Source: Mycolicibacterium sp. HK-90
GTDB lineage: Bacteria; Actinomycetota; Actinomycetes; Mycobacteriales; Mycobacteriaceae
Length of the DNA: 64,000 nucleotides
NCBI RefSeq assembly: GCF_030486405.1
Contig: NZ_CP129613.1
Location: 1 to 64,000 of the forward strand
Direction: 5' to 3'
Made by a program: the position numbers and the translations under genes. How positions within the stretch are numbered: the stretch's first letter is position 1; each line of letters starts with the position of its first letter. Under the pieces are notes generated by a model. That model had not been told where the DNA came from and searched no databases. It saw only the letters and a list, made by a program, of their open reading frames with translations. Positions 57,837 through 64,000 of this stretch are shown here, piece after piece.

Positions 57837-59387
57837 TCAGGGGAACCGTTGGTAGCACTGGTCTGGGTTGCTGGTCAGTCCGGACCGGAAGGCCATGATC
57901 CGGGTGAAGCCCGCCGGAACGCTCTCGCCGTCGTTGCCGCTGGCGGCCCAGCCGTTGGTGAGAAGCCCGGCGACCGCCTCGTCGAGGTCACCGGCGGTGA
58001 GCTGAAGCCGTTGGCCCGAGGGCAGCGTCACCGGGTCAGCCATGTCCCGGTTGGCAACTCCGGTCAGGCAGGCGGTGCGCAATGCAGCGGTGTCTCCGGT
58101 CAGGCTGAGGCCCTTCTGGTGCTCGAGGGCCAGCATGTACCGAGACGCCACGATGGACATCGCGGTGTTGTCGCCTTGGATCAGTACCCGGCTCGATTCG
58201 TCTGCGGGCGTACCGAGTTCGGCCAGCGCAGGGAGGTCGATGCTGATGGTGTTGGTGGCCGGGCAGTAGTTGGCCGGTGCCTCGGATGCGGCGGTGTCGG
58301 GGCAGGGCTCGGAGTCGTAGACGAGCTCCGGGGGGTCTGCGGGAGCATAGATCTGATTGAGTAGCTCGATCAGGGTGCCCAGAGATTGTTCGTTGATCGG
58401 AGCGTCGGCGCTTTGTTGGTCGCCGTCGGCCTCTTCGGTGAGGGCGATCGGGAGATCGCCTCGACGCTGGTCGATTTCGTCGATGTTGATGGCTGTGCAC
58501 GCGGTAACGCCGGTGTTGAATCCCATTTGAAAGGCGGTGATCCGGTCCAGCGCGGTGCCGTGACCCTCTTCGAGCAACTCGGCGGTGTCGGGGGTGATCA
58601 GCGGGTCACGGATCGCGATCGCCGCGGCCAGAACCTTGTTCAGGCCGTCGCCGGTGCTGATCGTCATGCGTGGGGAATGGCCCTCTGCCACCCAGCGGAT
58701 GTACATGCCGGCAAAGCAGTCGGCCTGCTGTTCGAAGACGATGACCGGCGTGCGCCGGTTCACGAGGCTGGCCATCCGCTGGATCGCGTGCCCGTATTCA
58801 TGCGCGATGAGCGCCGCCGCACTCATCTGGCCGAAGTACTTCTGACCGGCGGGCAGCAATTGGCCGCGGTCCCAGGCGATCAGGCGGTCTCGGTGGCAGT
58901 AGAACGCATTGGGATTCTTGTACGGACTCGAGCCGCACAATTCGGGGGTCTGCGGGTTACTCGAATCGTAGGACGCGAAATTCCGGATCGGCCGGAACGC
59001 GCCGTGCAGTGCGCCGGGATAGGCTTGCTCCCAGAACTGCTCGACATCGTTGACCGACGCGAGCGCCAGCTTGTCCATCTCTCCGTGGTCGGTGTCCTGC
59101 ACCGTGCCGGTGGGTGCTGGCGCGTTGTCGCGGAGTCCGCTCGGCCCGTCCGTGACCGCCAGGCCCCCAACACTATTAGGGTCGTAGAGCATCGTCACCG
59201 GCTCACCAGGCACGACCTTCGCCACGTAGTTCACGAGCACCACCGCGACCGCGCCGATCACCGCAGCCGCCGTGAGCATGGTGACGATGGCGCGGAATGC
59301 GGAGGCCGTTCTGCGTCGTGCGGGCTTCGGCGACACGGAACCCGAAGTCGGTGGGACCGCCGGGCTGGCGTGTTTGCGACGGGACAT
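57837..59387 (-). CDS. Membrane-anchored neutral zinc metallopeptidase
   Basis: 516 residues from ATG 59385-59387. A short basic N-terminus and a transmembrane helix (about 30-55) place the catalytic domain outside. The zinc motif H-E-Y-G-H with flanking ALIAHEYGHAIQRM and the downstream EQQADCFAGMYIRW (third ligand region) match the neutral zinc metallopeptidase (YpfJ-like) family. The C-terminal about 250 residues extend beyond the usual family core. It lies between the signalling island and espE, transcribed away from ESX-1, so a role in processing envelope or secreted proteins is possible but unproven. Confidence 0.87.
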   Translation of the reverse strand: MSRRKHASPAVPPTSGSVSPKPARRRTASAFRAIVTMLTAAAVIGAVAVVLVNYVAKVVPGEPVTMLYDPNSVGGLAVTDGPSGLRDNAPAPTGTVQDTDHGEMDKLALASVNDVEQFWEQAYPGALHGAFRPIRNFASYDSSNPQTPELCGSSPYKNPNAFYCHRDRLIAWDRGQLLPAGQKYFGQMSAAALIAHEYGHAIQRMASLVNRRTPVIVFEQQADCFAGMYIRWVAEGHSPRMTISTGDGLNKVLAAAIAIRDPLITPDTAELLEEGHGTALDRITAFQMGFNTGVTACTAINIDEIDQRRGDLPIALTEEADGDQQSADAPINEQSLGTLIELLNQIYAPADPPELVYDSEPCPDTAASEAPANYCPATNTISIDLPALAELGTPADESSRVLIQGDNTAMSIVASRYMLALEHQKGLSLTGDTAALRTACLTGVANRDMADPVTLPSGQRLQLTAGDLDEAVAGLLTNGWAASGNDGESVPAGFTRIMAFRSGLTSNPDQCYQRFP

Positions 59388-59487
59388 ATCGAAGTCTCCG
59401 GTTACATCGGGCCGGCGGGTCGCCAGGACGACAGGTTCACAACGGTTTGCGAGGCGACAAGAACGCCCACGCACAATGCAACGTCAA

Positions 59488-59685
59488 TCACGGAAGCACC
59501 CAACGACGCACGGCGCAATATTTGGCTCGCCGCGCCACGGCATGCCGCAGTTGTTCATCGACATTCGGCGCTTGCACGTACTGATCGTATGCGCGGATCG
59601 GGTGCGTCTCGCGCACCAATTTCTCGGTCGGGCGCGTGTGCGGCAATTCGCCCGTGGTCGCCATTGCCTTCCAAATTTGGTGCAT
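59488..59685 (-). CDS. Possible small protein in the metallopeptidase-espE gap
   Basis: 65 codons from ATG 59683-59685 (MHQIWKAMATTGELPHTRPT...), ending in an Arg-rich helix-like tail (AVARRAKYCAVRRWVLP). Composition is protein-like, but there is no clear ribosome site and I do not recognise a family. The rest of the 351-base gap (59388-59738) must hold the espE promoter; I see no GTAGCG element in it. Confidence 0.3.
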   Translation of the reverse strand: MHQIWKAMATTGELPHTRPTEKLVRETHPIRAYDQYVQAPNVDEQLRHAVARRAKYCAVRRWVLP

Positions 59686-59738
59686 TGAGGGCGGTGGAGC
59701 CGCTGTTAGCCTCGGTCCGGGCGGAGGGGTGAATTGGG

Positions 59739-61094
59739 ATGAAATCATTGGGGAACGTCGCCGCGTTCGGCGAAGCCTGCGGATCCCCGGTGTTGGCCGC
59801 GGGCCAGCGCGTCATCGAGAGCATCAAGCTCACGACCGGGATCGGCAATCCGGACACCGGCATGCGGTTCGGCGTGGGCGCGCAAGGCTTTGCTGCTGCC
59901 GTACAGACGCTGACTATGGCATTGCCCGAGAACGGCTGGACCGGCGCAGGGTCGACGGCCTACCGGGGTCGGAACGACAAGCTGCGCGGCGACTCACAAA
60001 CGATGGCGGATGCCGACCGGCTGGTGGCATCCGTGTTGTCCCGCGAGGCCGAACAGATAGCGGTGACCCGGGACGGGCTCGACCGGCAATCCGACTGGCT
60101 GGGCCAGATGAGCCTGATCGCGTGTGCAGTCGGGGCTCTCTCCCCTGCCGGCCGCGCCGCGCAGGCGAAGGCCGAGATGGAGATGGTGGCCAAGGCGGTC
60201 GGTGAGTCGACGAGTCAGCTGATGACGATGCGCGACCAGGTCACCGTCAACGCCGCCGAGGTGCGCGACGCGGTCAGCCTGTACGCCGCAATCACCGCAG
60301 ACCCCGAGCGGGACGGCGACGACGATCCGGCGCCGACCCTCGGTGAACTGACCGAGGAACCTACCGAATCCGAGGAAGCTGCGGGTGATGAAACCGCCGA
60401 GCCGACGGCCGACACTGCCGGGCCTGCACCCGCAGCTGCATCTGCGTCGGTGGGAGCTGCTGGTCCGCCGTCGCCGAATGGTCCTGCCGCTGCACCGCCG
60501 GCCTCTGCGCCCGTCACCGTGCCATCCCAGAGTGCGCCTGCGGCCACCGCCTCGCCTGCTGCTCCTGGCGGCGACGTGGCGGGCGCGCTGGCCGGCGTGA
60601 TCGGCCCGATCATCGGATCGATCGCGGGGATCATCGGCGGAATCGCGCAGGCGGCAGGTCAGGCGGCGCAAATCGCCACTCAAAGTGCCGGGCAGGCTGC
60701 TCAAGCGGGGCAGGCGGACCAGAGTGCCGATCCGATCGGCGCAGACTCGGTCAACGGGACCGGCTCAGCTGATGAGTTCGAGAAGCGGGATAACGGCAAA
60801 GACGACGAGTCCGGCGAGGACGATCGAGGAGCCACCGCGGAACCCCCGGGCGAAGACGAGCTGACGGAAGCACTGCCTGATGCGGGCCCAGATGGCGATT
60901 CCGCTGGCGAAGGTGACGACGGACCTGCGATGACGTTGCCGCCGGACTTCGGGGAAGCCTCCACGGGCATGGCTGGGCAGGAGCCGCAGGCGGCGTATGT
61001 ATCGACGGATTTGGAGCACGGCCAGCTACGCCGGCCGGTGCCCGCTACATTAGAGCGCGGTATTCCTGGATCTGCTGCCGCGCTCACTGGGTAG
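59739..61094 (+). CDS. espE: EspE, ESX-1 secretion-associated protein (EspA/EspE family)
   Basis: 451 residues. The N-terminal helical part (1-185) carries a W-T-G turn (ENGWTGAGSTAYRGRNDKL), as in EspA/EspE substrates, and a hydrophobic helix near ADAV/VAN. The middle and C-terminal parts are acidic, Ala/Pro/Gly-rich, with a central hydrophobic segment (GDVAGALAGVIGPIIGSIAG). EspE is secreted by or with ESX-1 and pairs with EspF, encoded 32 bases downstream. Order espE-espF-espG1-espH-eccA1 equals Rv3864-Rv3868. Confidence 0.9.
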   Translation: MKSLGNVAAFGEACGSPVLAAGQRVIESIKLTTGIGNPDTGMRFGVGAQGFAAAVQTLTMALPENGWTGAGSTAYRGRNDKLRGDSQTMADADRLVASVLSREAEQIAVTRDGLDRQSDWLGQMSLIACAVGALSPAGRAAQAKAEMEMVAKAVGESTSQLMTMRDQVTVNAAEVRDAVSLYAAITADPERDGDDDPAPTLGELTEEPTESEEAAGDETAEPTADTAGPAPAAASASVGAAGPPSPNGPAAAPPASAPVTVPSQSAPAATASPAAPGGDVAGALAGVIGPIIGSIAGIIGGIAQAAGQAAQIATQSAGQAAQAGQADQSADPIGADSVNGTGSADEFEKRDNGKDDESGEDDRGATAEPPGEDELTEALPDAGPDGDSAGEGDDGPAMTLPPDFGEASTGMAGQEPQAAYVSTDLEHGQLRRPVPATLERGIPGSAAALTG

Positions 61095-61126
61095 TGGTTC
61101 TGGAATAACAGGAATCGAGGGGATTC

Positions 61127-61438
61127 ATGTCGGGAGATTTGCGGGTTGTCACCGCTCATTTGCACGAGCTGTCGAGCAGACAGGGGCAGGCTGCATCTGG
61201 CCTGACGATGGCCACCGGGGCGGTCGACGGTGTCGACAGCTCGGTGCGCGCGACGCACGGACCAATTTCGTCGTCGACCGCCACAGCGGTCCAGGCGGCG
61301 CTGAATGCACGTCGAGCCGCGGGAACGAGCTTGGCCCGGGCCTCGCAACACCTCGGCGAAAAGCTCGCTGATGCGGCCGGCAGATACGACCAGACGGACT
61401 CGGCCACGGGCGGCGTCCTCGACGGAACCATTCGGTAG
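61127..61438 (+). CDS. espF: EspF, EspC-type ESX-1 substrate
   Basis: 103 residues, the same length as M. tuberculosis EspF (Rv3865). Two amphipathic helices, and near the C-terminus the type VII export motif Y-D-Q-T-D (YxxxD) follows the second helix (LADAAGRYDQTDS). It belongs to the EspC/EspF family, which heterodimerises with EspA/EspE proteins for ESX-1 export. The gene is between espE and espG1. Confidence 0.92.
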   Translation: MSGDLRVVTAHLHELSSRQGQAASGLTMATGAVDGVDSSVRATHGPISSSTATAVQAALNARRAAGTSLARASQHLGEKLADAAGRYDQTDSATGGVLDGTIR

Positions 61439-61450
61439 GGGATGCGAGAC

Positions 61451-62299
61451 ATGACTACTCCCTACGAAATCGATGCCAGCGCACCGCCGATCGATGACGT
61501 GGTCGCGGTCGAGCTGACCATCGACGGGACCCTGGTGGTCGCCGACAAGCTGGGGCTGACGGATTTCCCGCCCTCGATGGGCATCCGGCTGAACATTCCC
61601 CAGCCCGATCTGCGCAAGACCGTGTGGGAACAGGTCGAGCGTGACCTCACGGCCCAGGGCGTGCTCGATGTCTTCGGCAAGCCGCACCCTGAGGTGGCTG
61701 CCATGCTCGACACGTTGAGCCGGCCGGATCGCACGATCGAGGGACGCTGGTGGCGTCGTGACCTTGGCGGAAAGATGATCCGGTTCGTGGTTTGCCGCAA
61801 AGGAGGCCGGCACGTCGTCGCCGCCCGGGACAACGACATGCTGGTGCTGCAGCGGGTGGCGGCGCAGGTTGGCCTTGCCGGAATGGTGAATACCGTGCTC
61901 GGAGAGGGTAGGCCGGCCAATGTCGAGCCGCTGACCGGCGTCGCGGCAACCCTGGCAAATTGCCGGACCGCCGACGAGCTCACCGGCTACGGCATCCCAC
62001 CGACCTCGGCCCGGGTGTACGCAAGCATCATCTCCTCGCCCGACAGCTGGGTGGAGCTGGTGGCGACGGAGCGGCATCCTGGCGGCACCACCTCTCAGGT
62101 GGATGTCGCCGCCGGTGTGTTGGATTCCAAGCATGGGCGCCTCGTTTCGATTCCGCGTCGGGTCAACGGGGAGCTCTACGGGAGCTTCCTGACCGGCACC
62201 AGGGACAATCTTCAGCGCGCCCTCGACGGGTTGGTCGAGTTCCTGCCGTCAGGCTCGTGGTACGACAAGCCTGATTCGGATAGTTCCTACCTGCACTGA
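61451..62299 (+). CDS. espG1: EspG1, ESX-1 chaperone
   Basis: 282 residues from ATG 61451, with AGGGG at 61437-61441 about nine bases upstream; the ATG at 61442 is too close to that site. Strong family segments are WEQVERDLTAQGVLD, RPDRTIEGRWWRRDLGG and LERALDG-like LQRALDGLVEFLPSGSW. EspG proteins are cytosolic chaperones that bind the tips of PE-PPE substrate pairs and keep them soluble for the ESX machinery. Closely matches Rv3866. Confidence 0.95.
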   Translation: MTTPYEIDASAPPIDDVVAVELTIDGTLVVADKLGLTDFPPSMGIRLNIPQPDLRKTVWEQVERDLTAQGVLDVFGKPHPEVAAMLDTLSRPDRTIEGRWWRRDLGGKMIRFVVCRKGGRHVVAARDNDMLVLQRVAAQVGLAGMVNTVLGEGRPANVEPLTGVAATLANCRTADELTGYGIPPTSARVYASIISSPDSWVELVATERHPGGTTSQVDVAAGVLDSKHGRLVSIPRRVNGELYGSFLTGTRDNLQRALDGLVEFLPSGSWYDKPDSDSSYLH

Positions 62300-62313
62300 G
62301 AAAGGCCGCAACG

Positions 62314-62859
62314 GTGGGTGACTTTCCGCCACATGATCCGGACGACGACGATGACGACTATGACGGCCTCTCGGCGTTGGATTTCACGTACTCGGACGAC
62401 GGTTCGGACAAAGCGGCCCTGGATGCGCTCGGGACTTACAACGACGTTGCGTTCTCCGGCGATCCGGGTGCAGACGACGGAGCAAGTCCGGACGAACGAT
62501 CAGCGCCCGAGGAATCGAGCCTTGTCGTACCGTTGTTCACCGTCACCAATCCGCCGGAAACCGTCACGGTGACGGTGTTCATGGATGGCCGCGTGCGTGA
62601 GATCGAGTTGGCGCCGAAAGCCATCAACCTGACCGAACGGGATCTCGCCGAAGAGATCCTGGTCATCGCGGATTTGGCCGCCAAACAGGCGAAGTCCGCC
62701 CAGTACTCGTCCATGCTCGCGGGAATGCGCGAGCATGGGCACGACGACGCGGCGACCCGCGATTTCCTCACCCGTGACCTGGACTTGCTCACCCCGGAGC
62801 AGGCTGACGATGCTCGAGCCCAGGTCTTTGCGACCCGCTATGGAGGCGATGATGGCTGA
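62314..62859 (+). CDS. espH: EspH, ESX-1 accessory protein
   Basis: 181 residues from GTG 62314 with AAAGG upstream, close in size to Rv3867. The first about 65 residues are very acidic (runs of Asp). The C-terminal DUF2694-like part contains PPETVTVTVFMDGRVREIEL and LTERDLAEEILVIADLAAKQ. EspH is a cytosolic ESX-1 factor that affects EspE/EspF secretion. The stop overlaps the eccA1 start by eight bases. Confidence 0.92.
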   Translation: MGDFPPHDPDDDDDDYDGLSALDFTYSDDGSDKAALDALGTYNDVAFSGDPGADDGASPDERSAPEESSLVVPLFTVTNPPETVTVTVFMDGRVREIELAPKAINLTERDLAEEILVIADLAAKQAKSAQYSSMLAGMREHGHDDAATRDFLTRDLDLLTPEQADDARAQVFATRYGGDDG

Positions 62860-64000
62860 CCACCTTGCTGGAATGTTCGGTAGCGCGGTCGGCATGCTGT
62901 CTGGTTCGCCGGCCCGCTCGCTCGAAATATTCACCGAGATCACCACGTACGACGAGGCCGCGTGTGACGCGTGGGTCGGTCGTATCCGGTGCGGCGACAC
63001 CGATCGGGTGACCTTGTTTCGGGCTTGGTATTCACGCTCGAACTTCGGCCAGCTGGCGGGATCGGCCGAAATCTCGATGAACGGCGTCGGTGCGCGGGTG
63101 CCGATCGGCGGGATCTACGGCAAGGACATCTCCTACCCGATCAACTCGCCCCTGGCGATCACCATGGGTTTCGCCGTCCAGGAGGCGGCCGAGGGCAACT
63201 ATGCCGATGCGATGGAGGCCTTGGAGGACGCCCCCGCCGGCGGGTCCGACCATCTGGTGGCCTGGGTCAAGGCCGTGATCTACGGAGCCGCTCAACGTTG
63301 GACCGATGTGATCGAGCAGGTGCGCGGCGCGGATCGGTGGCCGGACAAGTTCCTGGCCGCGGCGGCCGGCGTGGCCCACGGGGTGGCGGCGGCCAATCTC
63401 GGGTTGTTCACCGAGGCCGACCGTCGGCTCACCGAGGCCAACGACACCCCGGCCGGTCAGGCATGTGCACCGGCGATTGCCTGGTACCTGGCGATGGCCC
63501 GGCGGTACCAGGGCAACGAGGAGTCCGCCCAGGTGCTGCTGGAATGGCTCCAAGCTAACTTCCCTGAGCCCAAAGTCACTGCGGCGCTGCGTGATCCGGC
63601 GTATCGGCTGGAGACAACCACGGCCGAGAAGATCGCGTCGCGCACCGATCCGTGGGATCCCTCCAGCGTGGTGGCCGACACGTCGGGGCGGGACAAGCTG
63701 CTGGCCGAGGCACAGGCCGAGCTAGACCGGCAGATCGGGCTCAGCCGGGTCAAGGAGCAGATCGAGGCTTACCGGGCGGCCACCCAGATGGCCCGGATCC
63801 GTGCCGCCCGCGGCATGAAGGTGGCCCAGACCTCCAAGCACATGATCTTCGCCGGCCCACCCGGTACCGGCAAGACGACGATCGCACGTGTGGTCGCAAA
63901 CATCCTGGCCGGCCTCGGTGTGATCGCCGAACCCAAGCTGATCGAGACCTCGCGTAAGGACTTCGTCGCCGAGTACGAGGGACAGTCCGCCGTCAAGACC
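62852..64000 (+). CDS. eccA1: EccA1, ESX-1 AAA+ ATPase (3' part beyond the window)
   Basis: The window contains 383 codons from ATG 62852, still open at the end. The N-terminal half is a TPR-like helical domain (A-E-G-N-Y-A-D-A-M-E-A-L-E-D-A and similar units); the start of the CbxX/CfqX-type AAA+ domain follows, with Walker A GPPGTGKTT (about 335-343). EccA1 is the cytosolic ATPase that acts with EspG and PE/PPE or Esp substrates. Full family length is about 570 residues, so about 190 are missing. Confidence 0.96.
   Translation, partial: MADHLAGMFGSAVGMLSGSPARSLEIFTEITTYDEAACDAWVGRIRCGDTDRVTLFRAWYSRSNFGQLAGSAEISMNGVGARVPIGGIYGKDISYPINSPLAITMGFAVQEAAEGNYADAMEALEDAPAGGSDHLVAWVKAVIYGAAQRWTDVIEQVRGADRWPDKFLAAAAGVAHGVAAANLGLFTEADRRLTEANDTPAGQACAPAIAWYLAMARRYQGNEESAQVLLEWLQANFPEPKVTAALRDPAYRLETTTAEKIASRTDPWDPSSVVADTSGRDKLLAEAQAELDRQIGLSRVKEQIEAYRAATQMARIRAARGMKVAQTSKHMIFAGPPGTGKTTIARVVANILAGLGVIAEPKLIETSRKDFVAEYEGQSAVKT

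Overview
The window is a contiguous piece of chromosome from a high-GC actinobacterium, almost certainly a rapidly growing mycobacterium (Mycolicibacterium type). It opens inside dnaA. It then follows the conserved mycobacterial order oriC-dnaN-gnd-recF-dciA-gyrB-gyrA-DUF3566-tRNA-Ile-tRNA-Ala-cwsA-ppiA-(Rv0010c-like)-crgA-DUF881-trpG, and next the pknB-pknA-pbpA-rodA-pstP-fhaB-fhaA cell-division and phospho-signalling cluster, ending at tRNA-Leu (positions 1-26.3 kb). An ESX-1 locus on this side of the origin (espE-espF-espG1-espH-eccA1 at the right end) is the arrangement I recall from fast growers such as M. smegmatis. A serine in the GyrA quinolone-resistance region also differs from M. 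tuberculosis.

From 26.3 to 35.6 kb lies a more variable stretch: rmlA, a nitroreductase, a three-gene GTPase system (FN3-like protein, GAP1-like protein, zinc-ribbon P-loop GTPase), an F420/FMN split-barrel protein, a pirin and a tiny two-repeat DivIVA-like protein. whiB5 and an Rv0023-like XRE regulator (35.8-37.3 kb) return to conserved order.

The most interesting part is 36-59.5 kb, a dense phospho-signalling and envelope-sensing island between whiB5 and ESX-1. It holds two FHA-XRE fusion regulators and an FHA-FHA-ABC transporter that ends in an extracytoplasmic sensor domain. It also holds a transmembrane Ser/Thr kinase fused to a FecB-like binding domain, two paralogous lipoproteins, and four further proteins with PknH-type four-cysteine sensor domains. 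A proline-rich membrane protein carries three T-x-x-V FHA-ligand-like motifs, and there is also a MinD/EspI-like ATPase, an LppX/LprG-type lipoprotein and a membrane zinc metallopeptidase. The promoters of whiB5, the XRE regulator, the first FHA-XRE gene and one sensor-domain gene share a GTAGCG...CGCTAC palindrome, which suggests a common regulon.

How the genes may work together (inference): the four-gene operon 40386-46032 (FHA-XRE, lipoprotein, lipoprotein, kinase-FecB) looks like a complete one-operon signalling path. In this model an outside ligand is read by the kinase's binding domain, and phosphothreonine is passed to an FHA-containing repressor that sits on the palindrome in its own promoter. 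The neighbouring FHA and sensor-domain proteins look like further branches of the same circuit, placed beside the ESX-1 genes. The window ends inside eccA1.
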